This document shows, in pieces, positions 24,196 to 34,221 of a stretch of DNA of 34,234 nucleotides; the stretch's first letter is position 1, and each line of letters begins with the position of its first letter. Below the pieces are notes generated by a model. That model did no database searches. It was given only the letters and a program-made list of their open reading frames with translations, and was not told where the DNA came from. The translations under genes were made by a program, and so were the position numbers. Origin of the DNA: Comamonadaceae bacterium. GTDB taxonomy: Bacteria > Pseudomonadota > Gammaproteobacteria > Burkholderiales > Burkholderiaceae_C. Location of the stretch: the NCBI GenBank assembly GCA_947373185.1, contig CANBWP010000026.1, forward strand, positions 1 to 34,234, read 5' to 3'.

Positions 24196-24755
24196 ACAAC
24201 AGATTCCGCAGATTTTTTCAAAAGGACATCGACAAAGGCGTTGAGATCGAGGTGCATCTGCGTGGTCTTCGGAAAAGTGGGCGGCAGTGCCTGCCCACGC
24301 AAACCTTCAGAGTGCCCGGTCTGCACCAAGTGCGGCTTGCAACCCGCCGCATGTGCCGCCTGCATGTCTCGCAAGCTATCGCCCACAAATGGCACGCCCA
24401 GAATGTCCATGCCAAAACGCTCGGCCACTTGCTCGATCAAACCAGGCAATGGTTTTCTGCAAGTGCAATGATCATCGGCTGCATGCGGACAATAAAAAAT
24501 GGCGTCGATCCGCCCACCGACAGCGGCCAGCTGTTTCAACATGCGCTTGTGAATGGCATTCAAGGACGCCATGTCAATGAGGCCGCGCCCCAAACCTGAT
24601 TGATTGGTGGCCAAGACCACGTGATACCCCGCATGATTGAGGCGCCCAACCGCCTCTAAGGCGCCGGGCAATGCACGCCATTCTTCAGGGCTCTTGATGT
24701 ACTCATCACTGGTGTGATTGAGGGTACCGTCGCGATCGAGAATGACGATTTTCAT
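24192..24755 (-). CDS. gmhB: D-glycero-beta-D-manno-heptose 1,7-bisphosphate 7-phosphatase
   Basis: The 187-residue HAD enzyme begins MKIVILDRDGTLN (Asp7, Asp9). It has a zinc-binding loop, Cys89, His91, Cys97 and Cys99 in CPHAADDHCTCRKP, which marks GmhB and related histidinol phosphatases. It makes heptose-1-phosphate for lipopolysaccharide core. ATG 24755 is preferred because the core starts there. GTG 24797 would overlap the glyS stop as GTGA and add 14 residues, so coupling with glyS remains possible. Confidence 0.9.
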   Translation of the reverse strand: MKIVILDRDGTLNHTSDEYIKSPEEWRALPGALEAVGRLNHAGYHVVLATNQSGLGRGLIDMASLNAIHKRMLKQLAAVGGRIDAIFYCPHAADDHCTCRKPLPGLIEQVAERFGMDILGVPFVGDSLRDMQAAHAAGCKPHLVQTGHSEGLRGQALPPTFPKTTQMHLDLNAFVDVLLKKSAESVV

Positions 24756-24793
24756 GTTGCGCTTTGCGGCTGGTGAGAGATGTTCTGGCGAAC

Positions 24794-26923
24794 TCACGCC
24801 AAACGCGACAAGTCAGCCACCCGGTTCATGGCCACATGCAAGCTCTTGAGCAAACCTTGCCTGTTCAGGCGCACATCCATCTCCTCTGCATTGACCATCA
24901 CATCGTCAAAGAAGGCATCAACGGGCGAGCGCAAAGCCGCCAAGGCCTGCAAAGAACCCGTGTAATCACCCGCCTTGAACAAGGCTTCCGACTCTGGCAG
25001 CAAACGCTGCATCACTTCATACAAACCTTGCTCAGCTGTTTCTTTGAGCAATGCGGGGTTGACATGCGGATCGACCTCGTCAGCCTTTTTCAAAATATTG
25101 CCGATGCGCTTGTTGGCCGCAGCCAATGCAGGGCTTTCAGGCAAGGCGGCAAAGGCGCGCACAGCCGCCAACAGCTTAGGCACTTGACCCAAACGAGCGG
25201 GGTGCAAGGCCAACACAGCATCCACCTCTTGTGCACTGAAACCCTGTTCACGCAACGAGCCGGCCAAACGATCAAACAAGAAAGAGGTGAGTGCGTCTGA
25301 GGGGTCTGTGATTTTGTCGCCAAACACCGGCACGGCCAGCGCCAACAACTGACGCCAGTCGAGGCCCAAATCCTTTTCAATCAACATGCGAATCACGCCC
25401 AAAGCGTGACGGCGCAAAGCAAAGGGGTCCTTGTCGCCACTGGGCAAATTACCAATGCCAAACATGCCGACCAAGGTTTCCAATTTGTCTGCCAAGGCGA
25501 CCACCACACCCACCGCATTGCGTGGCAACTCATCGCCCGCAAAGCGTGGGCGATAGTGGTCTTCAATGGCGTCGGCAATGTCGGCCGACAAGCCATCATG
25601 GCGCGCATAGTAGCCACCCATGATGCCCTGCAACTCAGGAAACTCGCCCACCATGTCGGTCAGCAAATCGGTCTTGGCCAACTGGGCCGCTGTGTCAGCA
25701 GCTAGCGCCATGACCTCGCCGCCGAGTGCCTGGCCCAGGGCTTTGGCGATGCCGCGCACGCGCGCCATGCGCTCGCCTTGGGTGCCCAGTTTGTTGTGAT
25801 AAACCACTTTGTTCAAACCATCCACACGCGAGGCCAAGCTTTTCTTGCGGTCTTGGTCAAAGAAGAATTTGGCATCGGCCAAACGTGGGCGCACCACCCG
25901 TTCATTGCCACCCACCACCGCGCTGGCATCTGCTGGCGAGATGTTGCTCACCACCAAGAACTGGTGTGTCAGCTTGCCTTGCGCGGTCAGCAATGGGAAA
26001 TATTTTTGGTTGGCCTTCATGGTCAGGATCAAACATTCCTGCGGCACTTCTAAGAATTGTTTTTCAAACTCACAGATCAACACATTGGGACGCTCCACCA
26101 AGGCTGTGACTTCGTCCAACAAGGCGTCGTCTTCAATGGCTTTGGCGCCACCACCCACTTTGGCAGCCGCCGCTTCCAGCTGACGCACGATGTCTGCGCG
26201 GCGCTCAGCAAAACTGGCAATGACCGCGCCATCACGCGCCAAGGTGGCAGCGTAGCTGTCGGCATCTTGAATGACCACAGGCGACACTTGGGCTTCAAAA
26301 CGATGGCCATGGGTTTGTTGGCCGGCCTTCAAGCCCAAGGTTTTGACGGGCACCACTTGCGAGCCATGCAAAGCGACCAAGCCATGTGCTGGGCGCACAA
26401 AGTTCACGCTGCTCCAACCTGGCATTTCGCAATCAGTTTCTAATTGATACGTCATGACTTTGGGGATAGGCAACTTGGCCAAGGCCTCGTCCAATGCTTT
26501 TTGCAAACCCTGTAACAAGCTTGCACCTTTAACCACATTGTCATAGAACAAAGCTTCTGCTTTGCCGTCAGGCGCGCGCTTCAAACTGGCCAGCAATGCT
26601 GCGGGGTTGGCAACATCCGCCCCCAAGGCTTGCAACTTTTTCAGCAAGGCCGGCGTGGCATTTCCGGCGGCATCCAAACCGACGCTGACGGGCATGAGTT
26701 TTTGCTGGACCGCCTTGTCAGCGGCTTGTGCGGAGACTTGGGTCACGTGCGCTGCCAAACGGCGTGGCGACGCAAAGGGCGTGACCACTGCATCGGAGCC
26801 TGTCAAGCCAGCGTCGCGCAGTTGTTCAAACAGCACAAGGGCAAATGATTCGCCCAACTTCTTGAGCGCCTTGGGAGGCAACTCTTCTACAAACAATTCA
26901 ACCAGAAGGTTTTGATGTGTCAT
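24794..26923 (-). CDS. glyS: Glycyl-tRNA synthetase beta subunit
   Basis: The 709-residue protein begins NLLVELFVEELPPKALKKLGESF, the standard GlyS start. It contains CLILTMKANQKYFPL and VVGGNERVVRPRLADAKFFFDQDRK, then GIMGGYYARHDG and a C-terminal anticodon-binding-like helical domain. With GlyQ it forms the alpha2beta2 enzyme that charges tRNA-Gly. It starts 15 bp after the glyQ stop and ends next to gmhB. Length matches the family. Confidence 0.97.
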   Translation of the reverse strand: MTHQNLLVELFVEELPPKALKKLGESFALVLFEQLRDAGLTGSDAVVTPFASPRRLAAHVTQVSAQAADKAVQQKLMPVSVGLDAAGNATPALLKKLQALGADVANPAALLASLKRAPDGKAEALFYDNVVKGASLLQGLQKALDEALAKLPIPKVMTYQLETDCEMPGWSSVNFVRPAHGLVALHGSQVVPVKTLGLKAGQQTHGHRFEAQVSPVVIQDADSYAATLARDGAVIASFAERRADIVRQLEAAAAKVGGGAKAIEDDALLDEVTALVERPNVLICEFEKQFLEVPQECLILTMKANQKYFPLLTAQGKLTHQFLVVSNISPADASAVVGGNERVVRPRLADAKFFFDQDRKKSLASRVDGLNKVVYHNKLGTQGERMARVRGIAKALGQALGGEVMALAADTAAQLAKTDLLTDMVGEFPELQGIMGGYYARHDGLSADIADAIEDHYRPRFAGDELPRNAVGVVVALADKLETLVGMFGIGNLPSGDKDPFALRRHALGVIRMLIEKDLGLDWRQLLALAVPVFGDKITDPSDALTSFLFDRLAGSLREQGFSAQEVDAVLALHPARLGQVPKLLAAVRAFAALPESPALAAANKRIGNILKKADEVDPHVNPALLKETAEQGLYEVMQRLLPESEALFKAGDYTGSLQALAALRSPVDAFFDDVMVNAEEMDVRLNRQGLLKSLHVAMNRVADLSRLA

Positions 26924-26938
26924 TTTTGATTCTCGCCT

Positions 26939-27853
26939 TCAGGCTGCCTTCTTGCTCAACGCGTTCAACTGCTCGACCCACTCACGCGGCGCCATGGGAA
27001 AGCCCAATCGCTCGCGACTTTCAAAGTAGCTTTGCGCCACAGCACGCGCCAAATTGCGAATGCGGCCAATGTAGGCTGCGCGTTCGGTCACACTGATGGC
27101 ACCCCTCGCATCCAACAAATTGAAGGTGTGCGCGGCCTTCAAGACTTGCTCATAGGCGGGCAAAGCCAGTTGCACGGAGATCAAGTGCTGCGCTTGTTTT
27201 TCGTAGGCGCCAAAAGCGGTGAACAAGAACTCTGCGTCAGAGTGTTCAAAGTTGTAGGTGGACTGTTCCACCTCGTTTTGGTGATAGACATCACCATAGC
27301 TGAGGGAGTCGGTCCATTTCAAGTTGTAAACGTTGTCCACACCTTGCAGGTACATGGCCAAACGCTCCAGGCCGTAAGTGATTTCGCCCGTAATGGGTTT
27401 GCAATCGATGCCGCCGACTTGCTGGAAGTAAGTGAACTGCGTCACTTCCATGCCGTTGAGCCAAACCTCCCAACCCAAGCCCCATGCCCCCAAAGTTGGA
27501 TTTTCCCAATCGTCTTCCACAAAACGAATGTCGTTCTTTTTCAGATCAAAACCCAACGCTTCCAAAGAGCCTAAGTACAAATCCAAAATGTTGGAGGGTG
27601 CGGGCTTGAGCACCACTTGGTATTGGTAGTAATGCTGCAAACGGTTGGGATTCTCGCCATAACGGCCATCCTTGGGACGACGGCTCGGTTGAACATAGGC
27701 AGCCTTCCAAGGCTCAGGGCCAATGGCGCGCAAAAAAGTAGCAGTGTGCGAGGTGCCCGCACCCACTTCCATGTCATAGGGCTGCAGCAGAGCGCAACCT
27801 TGAGCGTCCCAGTAGGACTGCAATTTCAAAATGATTTGTTGGAAGGTCAACAT
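26939..27853 (-). CDS. glyQ: Glycyl-tRNA synthetase alpha subunit
   Basis: ATG 27853 begins [20 protein letters not shown], the highly conserved GlyQ start, giving 304 residues; the ORF upstream to 28003 overlaps lnt and is discarded. The catalytic class II core is visible in [22 protein letters not shown] and [24 protein letters not shown], with [10 protein letters not shown] as a motif 3-like segment. It lies between lnt (47 bp gap) and glyS. Confidence 0.97.
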   Translation of the reverse strand: MLTFQQIILKLQSYWDAQGCALLQPYDMEVGAGTSHTATFLRAIGPEPWKAAYVQPSRRPKDGRYGENPNRLQHYYQYQVVLKPAPSNILDLYLGSLEALGFDLKKNDIRFVEDDWENPTLGAWGLGWEVWLNGMEVTQFTYFQQVGGIDCKPITGEITYGLERLAMYLQGVDNVYNLKWTDSLSYGDVYHQNEVEQSTYNFEHSDAEFLFTAFGAYEKQAQHLISVQLALPAYEQVLKAAHTFNLLDARGAISVTERAAYIGRIRNLARAVAQSYFESRERLGFPMAPREWVEQLNALSKKAA

Positions 27854-27900
27854 GGGCTCAAACTTAGAACGCCCCCGAACAGTGGTGGCAGCCCTTGATT

Positions 27901-29583
27901 TTAAAGCGCTCGAGACCCAGAGCGTCGAGAAATCGCGCCGAAAACCAATACAAATACACCGCAAATCAACCAAAGCGGGAACAAACCCCAGCGCGATGTC
28001 CAATGTGCATAAGGTGTCAGACCGGTCCGCCCTTCAAAGACCCCGACCAAACTGCCCCTTGAGAAGGCTGGCAACGCGGCTTGAACCAGACCCTGAGCAT
28101 CAATCAATGCCGTCAAACCGGTGTTGGTGGCACGGATGACGGGGCGCTGAAACTCCATGGCACGGATGCGCGAAATTGCCACATGCTGAGACATTGCAGT
28201 GCTGTCGCCAAACCATGCCAGGTTGCTCATGTTGACCAAGACGGTAGGCGCTTGTGATTCGTTGGCAAAGTAAGGTGCAATTTCCTCGCCAAACAAGTCT
28301 TCATAGCAAATTTGCGGCAGCAAACGTTGACCTTGCCAAGTCAACACGGTGGGTGCCGGCGAGTCTTGTGCAAAGTCACCCAAGGGCATGTTCATCAAAC
28401 GTACAAACCATTTGAAAAACGGCGGTACAAACTCGCCAAAAGGCACTAAGTGCTGCTTGTCATAGCGATACGGCAATTGACCCTCCGGCTTTGCGTCACC
28501 CATGGCCATCACGGAATTGCGAAAGCCCGCATCTTGGCTGCCCATGGGAAGCCCCAGCAATGCCAGTTGCGGGTGCGCCGTCTTCGCCGTGTATTTGTCC
28601 TGCAAGGTTTGCCAATAACTGCTGGGCAACTGCTGGGGCAACACTGGTATAGCCGTTTCTGGCGAAACCACCAAAGTCTCTGTGTTGGCCATCAATTGTT
28701 CGCTGTACCAGTTCAAGGCCATGCGGACGCCTTGCCCTGGAATGAACTTTTCATCTTGCGGAATATTGCCCTGTAACAAGCGCACCGTCATTTGGCCTGC
28801 CGTCGCACTGAAGTGTGTGCCTGAAATTTGCAATGCTGCAGGCAATAGAACCGCCAACACAAGCGCTGCGCCAGTTGTCCATCGCCAAGCGGTGGACCGG
28901 TGTGCCATCCATTGCGAAAGCCCCATCGGCAGGGCCATGCCGATCCATGCAGAGACAGCCCCGACGCCATAGACCCCCAACCAAGGCAAATAAATGGCCA
29001 ACCAACTGTCTGCGTGGGCATAGCCAGACGCCCCCCAAGGGAAGCCCGTCAACAACTGTCCGCGGCACAATTCAGCCAAGGTCCACAAGCTGGCAAACAA
29101 ACAAGCCGCTACCAAACCTTGCCGCAATTCCCGCCCAAACGCCCCATGGTGCTGCATGGCCGCACGCCCCTCGGTCTGCCTGGCATTCAATAGCCAGCGC
29201 CGAAACAGCGACACCCAAATGCCCGCCGCTGCCGCAAAATAAACTGACAATGCGCCCGCCAACAGCAAAACGGCTAAGGCAGACAACCAAGACGGCAACC
29301 CGCCATAACGATGCATGGAAATGTAAAGCCAGCCCCAGGTGCTGGCCATGGCGCTGGTCGCAAACAGGCCGGCCGCAACCGCTCCCTGAAGCCATGCTTT
29401 TTTTTGTGTTTCTTGCGATGCCAATTGCAACAGCAGGGCGGCCAATACGACCAAACTGAAGCCTTGCAACGCACCCGATGCTTGGCCCGATATGCCCAGC
29501 GCATCACCAAAGGCAAATGCCGGCCATGCCATGGAAAAACCATGCAACACACCCGCGACCAAGGACACGGCCAATGCCCACAT
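27901..29583 (-). CDS. lnt: Apolipoprotein N-acyltransferase
   Basis: The 560-residue inner-membrane protein has about six N-terminal transmembrane helices (1-250), a periplasmic nitrilase-like domain (about 265-520) and a final helix (about 532-550). The catalytic triad is visible: Glu309 in SPETAIP, Lys376 in [12 protein letters not shown], Cys426 in ICYEDLFGE. It adds the third acyl chain to lipoproteins. Its ATG is 2 bp after the corC stop, so the two are coupled, a pairing conserved in proteobacteria (ybeX-lnt). Confidence 0.95.
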   Translation of the reverse strand: MWALAVSLVAGVLHGFSMAWPAFAFGDALGISGQASGALQGFSLVVLAALLLQLASQETQKKAWLQGAVAAGLFATSAMASTWGWLYISMHRYGGLPSWLSALAVLLLAGALSVYFAAAAGIWVSLFRRWLLNARQTEGRAAMQHHGAFGRELRQGLVAACLFASLWTLAELCRGQLLTGFPWGASGYAHADSWLAIYLPWLGVYGVGAVSAWIGMALPMGLSQWMAHRSTAWRWTTGAALVLAVLLPAALQISGTHFSATAGQMTVRLLQGNIPQDEKFIPGQGVRMALNWYSEQLMANTETLVVSPETAIPVLPQQLPSSYWQTLQDKYTAKTAHPQLALLGLPMGSQDAGFRNSVMAMGDAKPEGQLPYRYDKQHLVPFGEFVPPFFKWFVRLMNMPLGDFAQDSPAPTVLTWQGQRLLPQICYEDLFGEEIAPYFANESQAPTVLVNMSNLAWFGDSTAMSQHVAISRIRAMEFQRPVIRATNTGLTALIDAQGLVQAALPAFSRGSLVGVFEGRTGLTPYAHWTSRWGLFPLWLICGVFVLVFGAISRRSGSRAL

Positions 29584-29585
29584 GT

Positions 29586-30479
29586 TCAGGGCTGATGCTT
29601 GAGGTTTGAAGGCGACACTTTGAACCAGCGAACTGCGCCACCTTTGGTATGCAAGACCACAAAATCCAGACCGGACATGCTGAATCTTTCGCCACGTTTG
29701 GGAACGTGTCCCATCTCGTGTGCAATCAAGCCGCCAATGGTGTCAAAGTCGTGCGTTTCTTCGTCTTCGATTTGTGGATTGAGCGTCACACCAAATGCTT
29801 CGGCCACTCGTTCAAGCGACGTATCACCACTGACCCGATAAGTTTGATCGGCCAAGCCAAAGATGTCACCCGCATCTTCTTCGATGTCAAATTCGTCTTC
29901 AATTTCGCCCACAATTTCTTCGAGCACATCTTCAATGGTGATCAGGCCCGCCGTGCGACCAAACTCATCAATGACCATGGCCAAATGCTGCCGGTTGTCG
30001 CGAAATTGGCTGAGCAAATCATTCAGGCCTTTGCTCTCGGGCACAAAAACAGCGGGCCGCAGCAAAGCTCGAATGTTCAACTCTGGCGCGCGCTGAAGTT
30101 TGAGCAAATCTTTGGCCATCAAAATGCCAATGATGTTTTCGCGATCACCCTCATAGACAGGGAAACGTGAGTGCGCTGTGTCAATCACTTGGTGCAGCAA
30201 CTCGTCAAAGGGCGCATCGATCGACAACAATTCCATGCGCGGTGCGGCCACCATGGCATCGCCGGCGGTCATGTCGGCCATGCGAATGACACCTTCCAAC
30301 ATGCCCCGACTTTCGGCATTGATGATGTCGTTGTCTTCTGCCTCAGCAAGGGTCTCGATCAACTCGTCTTTAGAGTCGGGCCCCGGATGAATGAACTCGG
30401 CGAGTTTTTGTAAAAACGAGCGTTTATCTTCGCGCTTTTCATCACGATCGTTCATGCGCGCAGGGTGAGGGTCGGACAC
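29586..30479 (-). CDS. corC: CorC/YbeX-type CBS-domain protein
   Basis: The 297 residues start at GTG 30479 (MSDPHPAR...); Met9 at 30455 is an alternative and neither has a clear ribosome-binding site. Order: a charged start with HPGPDSKDELIETLAEAE, a CBS pair (about 70-190, with VYEGDRENIIGILMAKDLL and FGRTAGLITIEDVLEEIVGEIEDE), and a C-terminal CorC/HlyC domain (FDTIGGLIAHEMGHVPKRGE). There is no transmembrane region, so this is the soluble form. The family has been tied to Mg/Co efflux and, for YbeX, to ribosome maturation. It leads the corC-lnt-glyQ-glyS series. Confidence 0.92.
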   Translation of the reverse strand: MSDPHPARMNDRDEKREDKRSFLQKLAEFIHPGPDSKDELIETLAEAEDNDIINAESRGMLEGVIRMADMTAGDAMVAAPRMELLSIDAPFDELLHQVIDTAHSRFPVYEGDRENIIGILMAKDLLKLQRAPELNIRALLRPAVFVPESKGLNDLLSQFRDNRQHLAMVIDEFGRTAGLITIEDVLEEIVGEIEDEFDIEEDAGDIFGLADQTYRVSGDTSLERVAEAFGVTLNPQIEDEETHDFDTIGGLIAHEMGHVPKRGERFSMSGLDFVVLHTKGGAVRWFKVSPSNLKHQP

Positions 30480-30526
30480 AGTGAGGTGGGCATTTGCCTT
30501 TGTTGCAGAGCCTCTAGGATAGCGGA

Positions 30527-31198
30527 TTAAACGCCCGATTGGTGACGTGCATCACGCACACCCCGCCGAACTTCTTGCAGGGTCCGCAACAACTGTAAAA
30601 ATTGTTTGGCGCGGGACTTGATCTGAAAGTCCAAATCGGCCATGCCCTCTTCCAGCAATTCATTGACTTGACTGTCCAGATTGGCCGCCGGCAAACTCAG
30701 GTAAGCATCGCTCTCGCTACCATCCCGTTCAACCCGCGCGCCGGCTTTCCTGGCTATTTTCAGCATGGGGGTGTTCTCGCTCAGCGCGTGAATGAACATC
30801 AATGCCACGCCTTGATTGCGCGCATGAATGACTGCCCTTTGAAACAAGCGCCCTCCCAAGCCTCTGCCACGCATTTTGGTGTCCACCGAGACGCCAAACT
30901 CTGCGCATGTTGACCACTGTGGATCGACTGAGAACGCCAAATGTGCCATGGCCACGATTTCTAAACGACGGTTGAACACGCCATAAATGTCGTCGCGAAC
31001 AAAGTCCAACTTGTTGACATAGTTTTCAATTTGCTCATCCGTCGCGGGGTAGCCAAAACGCAAGTAACGATCTTGTGGCCCCAAACTTTTAAGATGCACT
31101 GTGATTCTTGAGCGGTGCTTCGAACTCAAAATGCGTATGGGAATCCATCGCATCCAACGGCGCCAAAGAGATTGAGTGAAAGCTTTGAGTTGAGTCAT
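30527..31198 (-). CDS. GNAT-family N-acetyltransferase
   Basis: From ATG 31198 (AGGG 10 nt upstream) the product is 223 residues; the longer ORF to 31498 runs into the divergent acyl-CoA ligase gene and is rejected. The acetyl-CoA loop is RGRGLGG (110-116) after FGVSVDTKM. The N-terminus is strongly basic and Trp-rich (SLWRRWMRWIPIRIL), and a long C-terminal helical tail (about 175-215) follows the domain. The substrate is unknown. It lies 47 bp upstream of corC on the same strand. The 132-bp gap to the divergent ligase gene should hold both promoters. Confidence 0.83.
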   Translation of the reverse strand: MTQLKAFTQSLWRRWMRWIPIRILSSKHRSRITVHLKSLGPQDRYLRFGYPATDEQIENYVNKLDFVRDDIYGVFNRRLEIVAMAHLAFSVDPQWSTCAEFGVSVDTKMRGRGLGGRLFQRAVIHARNQGVALMFIHALSENTPMLKIARKAGARVERDGSESDAYLSLPAANLDSQVNELLEEGMADLDFQIKSRAKQFLQLLRTLQEVRRGVRDARHQSGV

Positions 31199-31330
31199 AG
31201 GGTTTTCCCTTATTTTTACACACATCAAGCAAAGTTGCTGATTTCTTTTTGCGCGACCGATTAAGGGGTAATGCCTCATGGCAAAGGGCCCATTTAGTGG
31301 CGACAATGTTGGCATTCCGAGGAGCAGTAC

Positions 31331-33019
31331 ATGGACAAGATTTGGCTTAAGAATTACCCCGCCAATGTCAAACACGAGATCGATCCCAACGAATATGGAT
31401 CCTTGACCGATTTGCTGAACCAAGCGTTTCACAAGCATGGCGATAGTCCTTTCTCGGTCTGCATGGAAAGATGGATGACCTATAAGGAGTTGGACCAACT
31501 CTCACAGGCTTTAGGCGCATGGTTCCAATCAAAGGGCTTGGCCCCAGGTTCACGGATCGCCATCATGCTACCCAATGTGCCGCAATTCGCCGTCACCATG
31601 GCGGCCATCTTGCGCGCTGGCTACACCTGCGTCAATGTCAATCCACTGTACACGGCACGCGAGTTGGCGCATCAACTCAAAGACTCCGAAGCCAGCGCCA
31701 TTGTGATTTTGGAAAACTTTGCATGCACGCTGGCCGAAGTCGTTTCACAGACACAAATTAAGCACACCGTTTTGGCCTCGATGGGTGATTTGCTGGGTCC
31801 TGTCTTTGGACGGTGGATCACCTTTGCAGTTCGACACTTGGCCAAAATGGTGCCTGCGTTTGAATTGCCCCTCGATGAAAACCATCAAGTGACTTCCTTC
31901 AACCAAGCCATTGCCACAGGTCGCCAACTGAGCTTTAAAGCTTCAACCCAATCTTTGGATGACATTGCCTTTTTGCAATACACAGGGGGCACAACTGGTT
32001 TGTCAAAAGGTGCGGTGCTCACTCATCGCAACATTGTGGCCGCCATCTTGCAAGCTGAAACCTGGTTTGCGCCATCCCTCGCCAGGTTGCCCGACTTGCG
32101 CAAGGTCAACAGCATTGCAGCCCTCCCGCTGTATCACATTTTTGCTTTGACGTTGTGTTTCTTGGCCATTCGACAAGGTTCTCACCTGACCTTGGTTCCC
32201 AATCCACGTGACTTCGCAAAGTTCATTGAGACACTCAAAAAACGACCCTTTCACATGCTGCCAGGGGTCAACACTTTGTTCAACGCATTGCTTCAGCATC
32301 CGCAATTTAAAACCATCGACTTCTCACATTTGTGCTTGACGCAAGCGGGTGGCATGGCGGCATCGGAGGGGACTGCTCGCGCTTGGCAAGCTGCAACGGG
32401 CAGCGCGATGATCGAAGGCTGGGGCATGAGCGAGACCTGCGCCATTGGCACCAACAACCCAGTCACCCAAACGTCATTCAGTGGCAACATCGGTTTGCCG
32501 CTGCCCAGCATCGAGATGGCCATCAAGGATGAGGCTGGCAACAGTTTGCCTCAAGGTGAGTCTGGTGAAATTTGCATTCGTGGCCCCAATGTCATGGTGG
32601 GCTACTACAAGCAAGAAGAGGAAACACGCAAGGCCTTCACGTCAGATGGTTTCATGCGGACTGGCGATGTGGGCATCATGGATGATCAAGGCTACTTCCG
32701 CATTGTGGACCGCAAGAAAGACATGATCATCGTCAGCGGCTTCAACGTCTTCCCTTCTGAACTTGAAAATGTCATTTCCCTTTGCCCTGGTGTGATCGAA
32801 TGCGCTGCCGTCGGTGTCCCCGATGAGATGCAGGGCGAAATCATTAAAATCTTCGTGGTTCGCAGTGACAGCATGCTGACCGAAGAAGCTGTGGCTCGTT
32901 TTTGTCATGAAAATCTCACCGGTTACAAACGGCCCAAGTACATTGAGTTCCGCGACGAACTGCCCAAGTCTAATGTCGGTAAAATTTTGAGACGTGAATT
33001 GCGAAGCAATACGCATTGA
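31331..33019 (+). CDS. fadD: Long-chain fatty acid-CoA ligase
   Basis: The ATG at 31331 has AGGAG 7 nt upstream; 562 residues is the FadD length. Adenylation motifs are YTGGTTGLSKG (217-227), GWGMSETCA (363-371) and TGDVGIMDDQGYFRIVDRKKD, and the catalytic Lys551 lies in NVGKILRREL. It activates fatty acids with ATP to acyl-CoA at the inner membrane for beta-oxidation or phospholipid use. It is followed 47 bp later by an MBL-fold gene on the same strand. FadD is the nearest known match, but the chain-length range is not readable. Confidence 0.92.
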   Translation: MDKIWLKNYPANVKHEIDPNEYGSLTDLLNQAFHKHGDSPFSVCMERWMTYKELDQLSQALGAWFQSKGLAPGSRIAIMLPNVPQFAVTMAAILRAGYTCVNVNPLYTARELAHQLKDSEASAIVILENFACTLAEVVSQTQIKHTVLASMGDLLGPVFGRWITFAVRHLAKMVPAFELPLDENHQVTSFNQAIATGRQLSFKASTQSLDDIAFLQYTGGTTGLSKGAVLTHRNIVAAILQAETWFAPSLARLPDLRKVNSIAALPLYHIFALTLCFLAIRQGSHLTLVPNPRDFAKFIETLKKRPFHMLPGVNTLFNALLQHPQFKTIDFSHLCLTQAGGMAASEGTARAWQAATGSAMIEGWGMSETCAIGTNNPVTQTSFSGNIGLPLPSIEMAIKDEAGNSLPQGESGEICIRGPNVMVGYYKQEEETRKAFTSDGFMRTGDVGIMDDQGYFRIVDRKKDMIIVSGFNVFPSELENVISLCPGVIECAAVGVPDEMQGEIIKIFVVRSDSMLTEEAVARFCHENLTGYKRPKYIEFRDELPKSNVGKILRRELRSNTH

Positions 33020-33066
33020 TTTATCACCATTCGAGTCCTGGCTTGTTTTTGATCTGTCATTTTTAA

Positions 33067-33987
33067 ATGCAAACATTGTTAGACATTCCTGGCCTCCTGT
33101 TCTTGGAGCGAGGCTGGCTGTCGGCAAACAATATTTTGTTCACGGACAGCGAGTCCGCGACACTGCTAGACAGTGGGTATGTGGCACATCAAGAGCAAAC
33201 ACTGACGCTCGTCCGAGGTGCATTGCAAAGCCGGCCGCTCGATCGGTTGGTAAACACCCACTTACACAGTGACCATTGCGGTGGCAATGCCATTCTGCAG
33301 GCTCATTACCCTCACCTACGTACACTCATTCCACCCGGCGAATCCATGGCCGTTGGCCAGTGGGACACAGAGGCATTGAGTTACGAAGCCACAGGGCAGT
33401 TGTGTCCTCGTTTTACATTCGATGCGATTCTTCAACCCGGCACGCAATTACGACTTGCAAATCTTGAGTGGCAAGTTCATGCAGCCCCCGGGCATGACCC
33501 TCATTCAGTCATCTTGTTTGAACCACAGCACAAAATTCTCATTTCTGCGGACGCTTTATGGGCCAATGGATTTGGTGTCGTATTTCCTGAATTGGAAGGT
33601 ATTTCGGCGTTTGATGAAGTGGGTCGAACACTGGACATTATCGAAAAGCTGAAGCCTGACTGGATCATTCCTGGCCACGGTGCCATTTTTAAGGATGCAT
33701 CAACAGCGCTGACTATGGCACGGCAGAAATTAGATGCATTTGTCACGCTTCCAGACAAGCATGCCAAGTACGCAGCCAAAGTCTTGCTCAAATTCAAATT
33801 ACTAGAACTGCGCAAAGTTAATTTGCAAGACTTTGTGACTTGGGCCATAGAAGTGCGCTATTTAAAACTACTGCAACAAAGGTATGCATCTGATGTATCA
33901 ATCGCAGACTGGGTCATGGACATGCTTCGAGATCTCGAACGAAGCAATGCGCTTAGATTTCAGGAATCGATGATTTTGAACATCTAG
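33067..33987 (+). CDS. Metallo-beta-lactamase-fold hydrolase
   Basis: The 306 residues carry the metal set THLHSDHCGG (His65, His67, Asp69, His70), APGHDPHS (His143), ISADAL (Asp162) and IPGHG (His204), with a C-terminal helical region (about 215-300). The pattern resembles glyoxalase II-like hydrolases, but the substrate is unknown. No ribosome-binding site precedes the ATG, only a T-rich stretch ending TTTTTAA, and codons look more AT-rich than in fadD. It probably shares the fadD transcript and converges on the rRNA operon end. Confidence 0.84.
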   Translation: MQTLLDIPGLLFLERGWLSANNILFTDSESATLLDSGYVAHQEQTLTLVRGALQSRPLDRLVNTHLHSDHCGGNAILQAHYPHLRTLIPPGESMAVGQWDTEALSYEATGQLCPRFTFDAILQPGTQLRLANLEWQVHAAPGHDPHSVILFEPQHKILISADALWANGFGVVFPELEGISAFDEVGRTLDIIEKLKPDWIIPGHGAIFKDASTALTMARQKLDAFVTLPDKHAKYAAKVLLKFKLLELRKVNLQDFVTWAIEVRYLKLLQQRYASDVSIADWVMDMLRDLERSNALRFQESMILNI

Positions 33988-34059
33988 ACCCAAGTGGTGT
34001 TTTGCAGCCCATCAGCTGTGGCTGGGGAAACAGATCAAGGCTGATTCATTCAAAAAAGC

Positions 34060-34095
34060 AAAAAAAAAACGCCCCATATTTCTATGGGGCGTTTC
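34060..34095 (-). terminator. Rho-independent terminator of the rRNA operon
   Basis: On the minus strand AAACGCCCCAT and ATGGGGCGTTT form an 11-bp stem with a short loop, followed by a run of ten T. It lies about 11 bp after the 5S rRNA. Confidence 0.88.
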
Positions 34096-34105
34096 TGGCT
34101 ATAAG

Positions 34106-34221
34106 AGCCTGACGATGTCCTACTTTCACACGGGAACCCGCACTATCATCGGCGCTGAATCGTTTCACTGTCCTGTTCGGGATGGGAAGGAGTGGTACCA
34201 ATTCGCTATGGTCATCAGGCA
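34106..34221 (-). rRNA. rrf: 5S ribosomal RNA
   Basis: The minus strand reads TGCCTGATGACCATAGC at the 5' end and closes with CATCGTCAGGCT, which pair as helix I. The conserved loop segment CCCATCCCGAACAGGACAGT lies between. The length of about 116 nt is typical. The 23S gene would lie beyond the right edge. Ends are estimated from the closing helix. Confidence 0.95.

Noticed and set aside
34060..34095. Terminator at the end as belonging to the plus-strand MBL gene
   Set aside because: On the plus strand the hairpin is followed only by TTTC, whereas on the minus strand a run of ten T follows, fitting the 5S rRNA.
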